Shown here one piece after another: positions 12,233-22,613 of a stretch of 64,000 nt of DNA. The DNA is from Margaritispora aquatica. Its lineage: Eukaryota > Ascomycota > Leotiomycetes > Helotiales > Discinellaceae. Positions within the stretch are counted from its first letter, which is position 1; each line of letters begins with the position of its first letter. Below the pieces are notes generated by a model. It was not told the origin of the DNA. It searched no databases and saw nothing but the letters and a program-made list of their open reading frames with translations. The stretch lies in NCBI GenBank assembly GCA_007644065.1, contig VJWN01000021.1:536904-600903 (forward strand). Reading direction: 5' to 3'. A program made the position numbers and the translations under genes.

Positions 12233-13132
12233 TCAGTCTTCCTTCACTGCTTCTCCTTTTCCCTCCTCACGCCTCAACCTCTCCCTAGCTTCCATCAACG
12301 CCTTCCCCAAGAGATTCAAACCCCACCGCTCTCTGTTCCACTCCCCATTCGCCTCTGCCTTCGCCGCCGTGAGTCCAATCCCCCAAATCTTATCCATAGG
12401 ACTCGCTTCCACGATCTCCCTGTCTCCTGTTTCTAGTAGTCTTTGCTTTAGCGTCTTTTTTCCTTCCTCCCCACCATCGTCCTTCAGTTCTCCCTCATCG
12501 GCACCATACCGAAATTTGTAATATGATGCGTCACCCACGATCCGTGACCGATGCGAAATCCACGTTTCGTCGTCGAAGTTGGCGACTTTTCGACCGAGCG
12601 CTTTTTGGGCTTTTGGTGAGGTCGTCGCGAGGATCTTGCTGGCTATGGCGCTGTCGGAGAAGAGGACGGCTTTTTGGTGCATCATGTATCTTTGGGTTGG
12701 TGAGTAGGAGTTACTTGTTTGTTTCTGGGTTGGGGTAGATATTGGAGGGGGTGGGATGTAATTGGGGAGAAGAGGAAAAACGTACTGTTCCGCGGTTTGG
12801 TAGACAATTCCATTCGGGTCACCAGTATGAAAGGGTGAGGCGTACCATTGAGAGAGATAGCAGTTTGGATCACCGTATTCGCGCCAGAAGTAGATGGGCT
12901 TCTTGATATTTGTGCTTGTGTCCGTATTCTCTTTGACCTCCTCCATTTTCTTCGTCTGCTTGACTTTCTTAGTCTCTTTGGGCTTCTTTATCGCCTTGAC
13001 CTGCTTGACCTCCTCGGTCTTGTCGCTGCGCGTTGCGATGGTACGGGACCTCAAGCTGCGGCCTTGAGAAGCTTCACCTGTTTCTTGTGTCTCGTCTTGA
13101 GCTGCAATGGGAGTCTTGCGTTTTCCAGCCAT
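12233..13132 (-). CDS. NADAR / YbiA-like domain protein
   Basis: Two exons: 13132-12786 and 12689-12233, 267 residues from MAGKRKTPIA. The N-terminal 90 residues are a Lys/Glu-rich tail (KKPKETKKVKQTKKMEEV). The rest is a NADAR domain: FWREYGDPNCYLSQWY..PF, QTAEQYMMHQKAVLF, ISHRSRIVGDASYYKF, and a C-terminal W-x-I-G-L / W-x-NLLGKALMEAR. Bacterial and plant members act as N-glycosidases on riboflavin-pathway intermediates or ADP-ribose-type substrates; the fungal substrate is not established. The intron (GTACGT...AAAG, 96 bp, a multiple of three) is open in frame and would add 32 residues inside the conserved AEQY-MMHQK motif if retained, so splicing is preferred. An earlier in-frame ATG at 13255 would add 41 residues that look like 5' UTR. 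Confidence 0.85.
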   Translation of the reverse strand: MAGKRKTPIAAQDETQETGEASQGRSLRSRTIATRSDKTEEVKQVKAIKKPKETKKVKQTKKMEEVKENTDTSTNIKKPIYFWREYGDPNCYLSQWYASPFHTGDPNGIVYQTAEQYVFPLLPNYIPPPPISTPTQKQTSNSYSPTQRYMMHQKAVLFSDSAIASKILATTSPKAQKALGRKVANFDDETWISHRSRIVGDASYYKFRYGADEGELKDDGGEEGKKTLKQRLLETGDREIVEASPMDKIWGIGLTAAKAEANGEWNRERWGLNLLGKALMEARERLRREEGKGEAVKED

Positions 13133-13908
13133 GGTTACTGTGTCTTGTTGCTCTCTTTGGTGAATGATGCTTCTGAGAACGCGTCGAGTTTGCGCTGGAT
13201 ACACTGCTTGGGCAATCTTATTCGAGAGATGGATTGAGTTCGAAAAAGAGATCATCGGAGAATGAGAAGGAGGGGGGCTATGTATAGCACTCTTGGCCTA
13301 AGAGCTGAAAAGCGAGTTTCGGTGAAAGAGTCATTCGCTGCCTTGCGAACTTACCGTGATATACTCTCGTTGCAACGCGTTTCCAGACTACTGGATCCGC
13401 TGAAAATGAAGTGAACAGTAACTAGAGACCTACCAAAATCTGCCGTATTAGAAGCCCATAGTTTACACGTCTTCAACCGTTATTGACCACAGGCAATAAG
13501 AGTCATGTATGAGAAGCTGTGCATGGTACTAGGTATCTCAGCCTTTGGTATTAGGTCCTGAAGAAATATCTTGAAATTGAACATCTGCGAACTAAGCAAA
13601 AATTGAATCCAACTCGAGTCTGCATTATTGGCATGAAGCTATGTTGTGATGTTCCCACACTACGACACGATGATGATGTTGAGTAATTGAAGCGGTGACT
13701 TTCCGCTCAAGCCGAGGCACATGCAAATCGATGCCGAATGTGGGGATCTTGGGGACGTGAGATCCGGGGAAGCTGTGGGAGAGACAGGACAACCTCACAG
13801 CTTCTACCATTTTTATACAAGCTCTTCTTCTTCCTCTTTTGTCAATTAAACCACACTAAGCTCTCTTCTCTACTCCCGAGTCCCCAACCTAAGCAACAAT
13901 ACTTCAAA
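13133..13908. promoter_or_regulatory. divergent promoter of NADAR gene and hydratase
   Basis: About 775 bp between the two starts. The last 100 bp before 13909 are C/T-rich and end in ACTTCAAAATGTC, a good fungal start context. No specific site identified. Confidence 0.45.
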
Positions 13909-14890
13909 ATGTCTGGTCCAGGAGCAGGTTTCGAATATCCTCCAAAGGCCGTCTCATGGCTTCAGAGGGATGTCCTCCTCTTTGCTAACAGCATTGGATG
14001 CACAGCATCAGACGAACTTCACTTCCTCTTTGTAGGCTATTCAATTTACCAGTTACTCACTTCACAAAGCTAACAAATCCCAGGAACTCCACCCCAAATT
14101 CGCAACCTTCCCAACCTACCCCATCATCCTCCCCTTCAAGGGAACTGAGTCAGAAGTAATTGACTTCTACGCCGCCCAAGCCGCGACGCCCATCCCAGGT
14201 GTCCCTAAATTCGACGCCCGCCGCGTCGTCGACGGCCAGCGTCTCATTCAATTCCTCAAGCCCTTCCCACCAACCTCTGCAGGCCGTTCCTTCGAGCTCC
14301 GCTCGAAAGTGCTTGGCGTATACGACAAAGGCAAGCCGGGCTCTGTGGTGGAGACACAGCAGGACATCGTGGATACCGAGTCTGGCGAGAGCTACTGCCG
14401 CGCCATTGGCTCTGCGTTCTTTGTCGGGCAGGGCGGATGGGGCGGGCCTAAGGGCCCAGCTACGGAGAACTTCCCTCCTCCGAAGGGCAAGAAGCCTGAT
14501 GCTGTGGTGAGTTACCAGACTACGAATGAGAGCGCACTGCTGTATCGTCTCAATGGCGATTATAACCCTCTCCATGCTACACCCGAGCCTGGACAGAAGA
14601 TGGGCTTCGGAGGCGCGATTATCCACGGTTTGTTCTCGTGGAACTCGGCGTGCCATACACTACTTCAGGCACTAGGAGGCAGTGATCCGGCGAATATCAA
14701 GGAGTTCCAGGCAAGGTTTGCGAGCCCCGTGAAGCCGGGTGATAAGCTTGTTACCGAGATGTGGAGAACGGGTGAGATTAAGGATGGCTGGGAGGAGGTT
14801 AGGTTTGTGACTAGTGTTGAGGGTGGGAAGGTGTGTTTAAGTAATGGGAGGGCGTTGATGAAGTGTGTTGGGGAGAAGAGCAAATTGTAA
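13909..14890 (+). CDS. peroxisomal 2-enoyl-CoA hydratase 2 (MaoC-like)
   Basis: Two exons, 13909-14031 and 14084-14890 (GTAGGC...CCAG intron, 52 bp); 309 residues. Double hot-dog MaoC-like hydratase resembling the hydratase-2 part of multifunctional beta-oxidation proteins. The C-terminal half carries the hydratase-2 signature NGDYNPLHATPEPGQKMGF..AIIHG with the catalytic Asp and His. The N-terminal half has ELHPKFATFPTYPIILPFKG. The protein ends EKSKL, a canonical PTS1 peroxisomal signal, so it most likely hydrates trans-2-enoyl-CoA to (3R)-hydroxyacyl-CoA in peroxisomal fatty-acid oxidation. It stands alone and is not fused to a dehydrogenase. Exon 2 is GC-rich, producing long antisense frames that are not genes. 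Confidence 0.92.
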
Positions 14891-15668
14891 ATTATAGTGG
14901 GCTCTCTTGATGAATACAAATGATTTTCATGCTCTGGTTATCCTGTCTTGAAGTGCTAAGATTTCCTGTCTTCCATTCAGACTACGTGGTCATAGTTTAT
15001 TGTTTAATACTTGTCGACAGTAAATGACCGAACACTGAAATGTTTAGACTAGCATGTTCCAAGCAAGTATCACCCACTTGAACTGGGTGTATCCTCACTG
15101 CTTTGGTATTGATGAGTAGCTCATTCTTACCCATATCTTTTATTCTATTCTTGTAAATGTGACTCTTTTATTCTTACAACTACAAGCAAGCTATTGCTTT
15201 ACATTACTTCAAGGACACCCGTCACTAAGCTTTAAAAATGCTCTATTATTTTGAACTTTCTACATACCTTCACTAATCCCAACCACCCAAAAATACCTAA
15301 GCGTGCTACATACCCCACGAACAAGAGCTTTACCTGTTAATGCATACCTAAGTGTGTTTGAAGTAGCATCCAAATCCCAAAGGATGATGACCTCGGGTTG
15401 GACAGGAAGGGTTTGCAAGCGATTCAAGTAATGACTTTCAGTGCTCGTTTAGAGATGAAAAATCAAATACTCAGATTTGATGCTTGCACTTTTCGATGAA
15501 GGGAATCTAATACCTTGAAGTAATCCAATTCATCTCTTGTTTGGCACTTCATGTTGAGGAGTTTATAAAGCTACATGATCCAGAGTCGCCTTCGCACTTA
15601 TTCGGATACCTAGGTATTTTCAATTCGATTGATCTCACCACCCCTTCCCTTCCTCTACCTCCTCCTCC
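14891..15668. other. intergenic between convergent genes
   Basis: 3' flanks of the hydratase (plus) and the small secreted protein (minus). No gene seen. Confidence 0.6.
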
Positions 15669-16156
15669 TCATCCCCTCCTGAAACCCTGCTTTGCAACCT
15701 GCGCCTGCGCAGCTTTCACCGTAGCGGTCTCATTCGGATCAACGAACCCACACCCCGTCTTCCCATTCTGCGTCGCCACCGCGGCAGCAGAGCAGATACC
15801 CACGCCGGTGGTGCCGATCTCAGCGCAGCACGCGGACTCGCAGTCGGCGTCGGTGACGCAGCCGCCGGTTGTGAATTCTGTTTTGTGGGGAGGAAAGATT
15901 AGTTGGTGCTTTTGTTTTTTGGGGGTGAGTTGGATCAGATGGATTGGGGTAGATGGAGGATGGAGGTGGGAAGGAGATGGGGAAGGGAGAAAGACGTACG
16001 AGTTCCGTTTCCAGCACCAACGTTCTTGGCTCCTGCGTTGTTGGGCGCGAGTGCGAACGCAGTTAATGCAACTGAGATATAGGCTTAGCTTCTATTCATA
16101 TCTCCATGGTGGGAAGACTTACAGGTAAAGACTACAGCGAGAGTGATGCGAACCAT
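15669..16156 (-). CDS. small secreted Cys-rich protein (effector candidate)
   Basis: Short three-exon gene: 16156-16123, 16071-16000 and 15877-15669; 104 residues. Introns are GTAAGT...TCAG (51 bp) and GTACGT...ACAG (122 bp) and all junctions keep frame. The ATG sits in a CCACCATGG context. The N-terminus MVRITLAVVFTFALTAFA is a signal peptide. The mature part has six cysteines spaced C-x5-C-x3-CC-x10-C-x13-C (GGCVTDADCESACC ... GICS ... TGCGF) followed by a charged tail ending FRRG. This arrangement resembles small secreted proteins common in plant-associated Leotiomycetes and other ascomycetes, with no known enzymatic activity. No frame long enough marks it; it was recognised from splice sites, signal peptide and Cys pattern. 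Function not assigned. Confidence 0.8.
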
Positions 16157-16874
16157 GGTGGCGATTATTGAGATCTAGTGATGTGGAAGTTGAGTAGAAA
16201 AAAATGTAGTTTGTAAAAGTTTAGTGAAAATGAAATTACTGTAGCGAGTGAGAATTAAACACGATACCAGATTGTGAGGTTTGGGAGTAGAGATAGCGAA
16301 GAAATAAAAGTTGAAGGAAAGTAGTTGAAATGAATTGATGTATTGCGATGTGAGGATTGATACTATTTTATATATTGTTCCTTCTCCACTACACCAAGTG
16401 CAGCGTTCGTAATGTGTCAGTTTGGAGTGAGTATCATCTCGATACATCGGATGATCATACAGTTTAGACCATGTGGGGAATCTCGTCCCAAGTCTTGGAT
16501 GGATGTCATGCAGCTTGGTGGTTAAGCGAGGAGCAGGCGCTGGGTTTGGTTGAGACTGCGAGATATTGATCACAGCACCTTCGCTGCTGGTTCCAAGAGC
16601 TGTCATTTGTTTTATTGTCACTAGAATAATGTGTCAAGTGATGGGTTATTGTAAAATGTTATCTCATGTGACGTTGTCCACTTCGTTAAAACCTCCTGTG
16701 TTCTCGCTTGGCTATTTTACTCTACCAGAGTCTCAAGACCTAACATGTAAATCCAACCTCACCCATACTCATCTGAAACATAAAATCATTACTCGCTTCC
16801 ATGATTTCTGTCGTATCAATCTTCAGCATAAATCGTCGTCCATATCTGTTCCAGTGCTCAACCACCATTCATCC
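16157..16874. other. intergenic
   Basis: Promoter of the small secreted gene and 3' flank of the HET gene. Minus-strand TATA-like TATATAAAATAG at about 16361-16372. No other gene seen. Confidence 0.5.
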
Positions 16875-19157
16875 TTAGCCAAGAGTAATCTCTTTCCACA
16901 CAGCAGGGCCGCCAAAGCCTTTATCAATCGCTTCTTGGTATATCCAACCTGCAGCAATGCGATATGCAACGCCTTCCTTCCACTCAATGACTAAGACATT
17001 GCGAATTGACCAGGTCCAGGGCTCAGGAAGTATGTCACTGCGATCCATAGACATCACGTTGCTTGGATAGTCTCTCGACTCCCAGTCATAGAATGAATAG
17101 TAACCGGCTCCCAGTTTATTTGCTAAAGCTCTTCTGTGACGGATTCTGCAAATGCCAGCCGATAAAACGATAACCTCTCGTACACCAGCTAGTTGGGAAG
17201 TGGTGTTGGACTGGACTGTCTCAGACAGGCACAGGCCAAAAACTTCGCCCACATAGTCTTTCGTAGCATCATGGAAGTGGAAATTCCAATGTGGTTTGGA
17301 TTTGAAAACCTCCAGTGACAAAGATAATGCGTAGAATTTTATCTGTCCGCAAAGACCAGACGGACAACCCAAGGTCGTGTTCGTGATGTCGTCAGATGAT
17401 CCATCAAGAACCGTTTTTTCAACAATTCCTTGTGCTGAATGACTCTGTTTACCCTCCCGCTCGATATCGAATAGAACTCCAACAAGAGGTTGAAAGTTTC
17501 TGGATGATACCGACCAGTACATCCATCCGTGACATGAATCTGAAGTTCGAGTTGTCACAAGAAGATCCGCATCCTTGCCGCTCCAACAAATTCTGTTCTT
17601 CCAACCAACCCAGCACCAACTCGGAAATATTCCTCTCCTCTCTTCACAGTTCAAGTCATACGGGTGCCACAAGAGTGCATAATGAAAATAAGTCAGCGGC
17701 AAGCCGAAGAAAAGAGGAGATGCGAGGTCTTTAGCGAGGATCGCGCTAACTCCTGGGAACGCTTTCACGAAATCAGATTCGTAAGTGATGTTTCTTAGAA
17801 TGTAGTCCTTAGCATACTCGCTAAGACGCTGGATTGGTAACTTATATATTTGTGATTTGGCCTGAAACATATTTATAAAAGGTGGCCCGTAGAGGTGAGG
17901 AGGAGACCAAGCCATGTCTTCCTTTAGATCTACTTCTTCGCGCCAATGACATTTTGAACAAATAAACGAGATCATTCCGTCTATGAACGTAAGTTGTCGC
18001 TTTGACAACATCTGTTCTTGAAAGCTATGCACAAATTCGTTAATATTTATCAAAGAATAAAAAGAGACAAAATTCATATCGAAATGACAATGAACCCCCC
18101 CTCCCGCAAAAAAGAATCAATATACTTACGTCCAAGCGCGGGAAGTGTGTATCCATCTCTGAGGCATACGCGCGCCTCGCGGCTCATATTCTCTCACCGG
18201 TATTATCGCCATGTCATCTGATATCATCACAGGCGATCTAAAGTCTTTGTAGCTATCTGCAAACAAACCAGAATCTGCATTGTCCCCCGTGACACCAAAA
18301 ATCGTAAGGAGTGCCTGTTCATATATATCTCCCATCGCTTTTATCATTACAGGTTTGTATTGAGTGTCGTCTTGCACAATACAGAAAAGGTCGACCCAGA
18401 GATAGCGCTCCCCAATTTCCTTCGTCAGCCAGATGGCGTCTGCGATAGTACGTGGTACCAAGCCACTGGCTGCATCGAGACTTCCAGGTACTCTGAGATC
18501 CTCGAAGTTCGATAATTTTGAGCCCTCAAAGGTATTTTTGCCCCACACATAGCTCAGGGCGAGGTATCTAGCATCACAGGGACAAGGCACCAAACAAAGA
18601 TTCCAAGTATCTATGACCACAAGGCCATTCACTGGTAAACGGTTGGCAGATCTCGAGGGACCACAACACTGGTGTTCTTTGTCACATTTTGATATCCAAT
18701 ACCGCACCTGGGTGACCTTTGATTCTTTGGTGGGAGCGTAACGGCCGGTGAGCACATTTGATAGCAAATTTCTGTTCGAGATCAGAGGAGCCAAAAAATA
18801 ATGACCACCAGAACCATCAAAATCGTCAATAGCGTCAGGGAACTCAGTTTCGATATGCAGTACAATATGGAATTGGTAACCATGGCCGAGACGCCAATAA
18901 TCCCATTGAAGTGAGATTTCAGCTTCCTTTGGCTCGATTCCATTGCCACTGCGTGAACTTTCAAACTCGCACAGATTTAACATCATGTGACATAGCGAGC
19001 AAGAACCATTGATTGTGAGGCTAGAAAGCGAGAAATAGAAGCAGCGACGGTTTCTGGGCTTCGAACTTGGGTCAAAAATAAAATTGTTTCGGCAAATTCC
19101 GAAGGACTTGCATTGCAAACACAATGAGCTGGGTATGGAAGTCGCAGGAGTTGCCAT
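16875..19157 (-). CDS. HET-domain protein
   Basis: Two exons, 19157-18130 and 18024-16875, with a 105-bp GTAAGT...ATAG intron; 725 residues. The N-terminus has paired cysteines (CLQCKSFGIC, CSLCHMM). The HET domain follows: YLALSYVWG, VPRTIADAIWLTKEIGERYLWVDLFCIVQDD, MGDIYEQALLTIFG, and at the splice junction SRAWTFQEQMLSKRQLTF. Such proteins mediate heterokaryon incompatibility and other regulated cell-death responses in filamentous fungi; most paralogues are uncharacterised. The C-terminal 350 residues contain PSWCWVGWKNRICW, usual for the family. No STAND or NACHT partner domain is fused. Confidence 0.9.
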
Positions 19158-20843
19158 CTGATTATTGGAGCAGATTCGAATAGGAGACGAAATAGAAACT
19201 ATTGTACTACATGCGTTGAAGTGTTTATGAAGTTCGATCCTGATGTGCTGTGATGAATTGTGATGAGAGAGCGAGAGAGAAAGACAGAGAGAGAAGAAAA
19301 GAAAAGAAGAGAAGTGTGACTATACGAGATATAAGTAGTCAGAATTTACAAGGCTGAGTGCTATTGTGGCATCGTCCAATATAAGGAAAGTACTTTAGAT
19401 CGAAGGTGCTTGCTGTCACTTGATCTTGATTTCAGCCTTCGTTTGATCAACCCAATGGCAAATCTATTTAGGTCTTATAATAGTATACTTGGAAAAACAA
19501 ATGGGAAAAAAATGTGCAAGGACTAAAGTAGAGTAAACTAAGGCCTTAATACCTGAAATTTCAGAGTAAAGTGTGTCTGTCTTTTCAAAGTTGAAATTCC
19601 TCGAAAGAGTGTGACTAAGGTAACCCACTCTGAGTGACTTATAGTCACGTGACTAGAAGTAAGACATGCGACTACAATAGTAATACACTAAACACACTGA
19701 AAGATGCGAAGATATTAGCTATTTAAGTCATAGTAATATAACCAGGTTCTAGGCCTAGAACTCTTACTAATGAAAACGTCCCCATTTTCTCTCATTTCCC
19801 TCGATTGATAACCCCTATACTGAATTGCTCCACCTTCTTAATCGTAAAATCTTACAGCTACAGAAAGACAAAGACGAAGCTTCAGGCATCTAGATGCTTC
19901 CCTGAGCAAGCAGGACTAAGAGGAATGCCCACGCTAGATCTGTCAAAGTTATGATAGACAAAAAGCATACTTGTATGTGAATGAAGAATACCCGTCTTCA
20001 GTGTATAAATAAATTAGCCCCCCTAAATGCATATTGTGTGTAACTTCGTGTTCAATAATAGAAGTGAGAAAATCATTGACAAGACAGCCTTGCCAAAGGT
20101 TGTTACTAGCCAGGTTCTTTGAAATTTCAACTTGAACTTTCCCGCTTCGCAGAAACATCTCGAGGTGTGTCCTCAACTTCGCAAGGACTTCGAATATTAA
20201 TAGAGCATGAGAGGTTCATCTCTGTAAGGAATTTCGAGGGCCTATCACTGTGTTCTTATGTCATATCTAAACTATCACTTGGCAGCGATTTAGAGTTTCG
20301 GGCAAGTTCATTTTAGCGAGGGGAGGGGGAACATCCAAGCACCGCACCCCAAGATACCTCGATCAGCGACGAAAACCGTTAGAAATCTCAAATAGACATA
20401 AGATCAACCTTGGATGGTCTCTTCAGGCTGCAAAGATCGACTTACAATCTTTAACGAAACTCTCACAGCAGTTTCTCACTTTCTCGGGACCAATCCGGCT
20501 ACCAACCATGTAAATCGACCCACTTCATATCTCTATTAAACTTCCACGGTGGGTCCGCGAAGATGAAGGATAATTTCATCGTGTTGATATCTCTGAAAAT
20601 TGGACAATCGATAAGCCAAAAGCATCCAAGACCAGGGACAACCACGCACTGGCCGCTCTTCCCCGAAATACAGAGAGATTGCGAAGCGATCTCCTATATT
20701 ACCTCGCTTATGGCCTTATCAGATTTGGATTGACAGATTTTGCATAAATACCCTTATGTTTCGACCGTCTGAAACTTTGATTCCTGGCCCTTTGGATTTC
20801 TCGTCAATTTGATTGAAAGCTATTCGTTCGTTCAGTCATCATC
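19158..20843. other. intergenic with GA-rich tract
   Basis: Divergent upstream region of the HET gene (minus) and the HAD phosphatase (plus). A purine tract of GAGA and GAAAA units lies at about 19264-19314. 19480-19760 is AT-rich. No conserved frame. Confidence 0.5.
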
Positions 20844-22242
20844 ATGAAGTTCTCAACCAGCTCCATAGTAGCGGCCTCCTTAGCTGTGGGAGCGCATGCG
20901 GCGAAGATACGTTCTTCCTCGCCGGCATGTGGAGTCACGGGGTTGTCACACTGGCCGGCCGAGCAAGCCAAAGCTCTGAATGATATGATCAAGAAGGTAA
21001 GATCTTTGCTATTATCTCTTGTATCTGATTTGAATTCATCATCAAGATCGTCTAGTATTGCAAAACACGTTGTAAAGCTGTAATTCTCAAAACAATACTT
21101 CAAGTCCCAAGCGAGGAGGGGAGGGATGGCCTGTTAACTTAAGAAATAAATGCTAATTCTCTTTGTAGAACGCGAATCAGTCAAATTATGCGGTTTTCGA
21201 TGCGGATAATACAAGTAAGCGCCTCCATGATTTCGAACTCAAAGCTCAAGAAGACTTTGCTTCCCAGAAAGCAGTCTACACAACCAATTCAACAAATCTC
21301 ATACTTAAACCACCCCCGAAACCTTCCCCAAGAAAGAAGTCAAACTGACCAACCTCAAAAGTCTGGCGTTACGACATAGAAGAGTCCTCTCTCCCGTACC
21401 TCGAAAACCTGGGTGTCATAACCCGGACCACGCTCGACCCCTCCTTGGTCCTCATCCCCTTCAAAGACACCGCCAACTACACCGAGACGCTCTACTCATA
21501 CTACAACCGCCTCTGCGCCATCGATGCTCTAGTCTGCTACCCATGGGCCGCACAAGTCTACTCGGGCCTCACCCTGCGCACTCTGAAATCGCACATCGAC
21601 AACCTCCTCGCCCTCAACACCACAATCCCAACCTCCTACTGGGACGGCGATGTCATCGTACACGAGGAGGTCAACCCGCCCGTCATCTACACCGCGCAAG
21701 TAGAGCTCATGGCCAAGCTCCGCGCCAACGGCATCGCCGTCTGGATCGTCAGCGCCTCCAACGAGGAAGTCGTGCGCATGGCCGTGTCGGATCCACGATA
21801 CGGGTACAACGTCGCGCCGGAGAACGTGCTTGGCGTGTCCGTGTTCATGAAGAACACCACGACCGGAGACATCACCACGTCTCGCCAGCAGATCGCGGCG
21901 GGGACGTACAACCAGAATGCTAATCTGGACTTGGTGCTGGGGAGCTATCTCTGGACGCCGGCCACGTGGTATTCCGGGAAATGGGCGGCGGTTACGACGT
22001 ATGTCGATATGTGGAAGAAGCCTGTGTTGGCGGCGGGAGATACGCCAGGCAGTGATACGTATATGCATTTTAATGTTGATATTGGGAAAGGTGGGGTTAG
22101 GGTGTGGGTGAATAGGACGTTGGCGAAGTATGAGGCGCTGCAGACGTTGATTTTGGGAGCCGAGGAGGGACAGAGGGTTAATGCGTTGAATGTTACGGCG
22201 GGGAAGAATTGGATTTATGTGAAACCGGAGGAGATCCTGTAG
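20844..22242 (+). CDS. secreted HAD-superfamily phosphatase
   Basis: Three exons: 20844-20996, 21169-21214 and 21362-22242; 359 residues. Signal peptide MKFSTSSIVAASLAVGAHA. HAD motifs: nucleophile DADNT in the tiny second exon, motif II IVSAS, and motif IV AAGDTPGSD with its acidic residues. DVIVHEEVNPPVIYTAQVELMAKLRANGI is the cap/core segment. Overall it resembles secreted phosphorylcholine-phosphatase-like or acid HAD hydrolases; the substrate is not determined. Introns are GTAAGA...GTAG and GTAAGC...AAAG. Several N-glycosylation sites (NYTE, NTTI, NVTA) fit secretion. Exon 3 is GC-rich in its first half, causing a 270-codon antisense frame that I reject. Confidence 0.87.
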
Positions 22243-22613
22243 GTTGGGGGTGAGATGAGAGGAGAGTGTTTGCGAGTGTGATGGTTGTAATGAAAGAAAG
22301 TGACATATGTAGTGGGTACAGTGGCTTCGAGATGTCGTCAAAAATTTGTTACTGACGAAGATAGAATCATAGCTTGATAGAAAATAGTGATAATCTCAGA
22401 ACGTGTTAATATGTCAGCACATTGAACAATGTATAAGCAGAAGACCCAAAGGAAGAAATTTGGCTTTGACGGAAACAATTTGTTCGAATGGTAGGCACGA
22501 TCACACAATTGAAGAAAATCGGATTGAGAATTAGAATGTCATAGCCAAAGGACATAGGTAGTTATCGCTTCACCCCAACGACACCAACAGCTCGCGTAAA
22601 CTCAGAGCAGGAA
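22243..22613. other. intergenic between convergent genes
   Basis: 3' flanks of the HAD phosphatase and the OPT transporter. Nothing else seen. Confidence 0.6.

Noticed and set aside
14150..14656. 168-codon minus-strand frame
   Set aside because: Antisense to the hydratase; no domain.
15541..16128. 195-codon plus-strand frame
   Set aside because: Antisense to the small secreted protein gene, whose splice sites, signal peptide and Cys pattern are coherent.
21529..22341. 270-codon minus-strand frame
   Set aside because: Antisense to exon 3 of the HAD phosphatase; Arg/His/Pro-rich shadow of GC-rich coding sequence.
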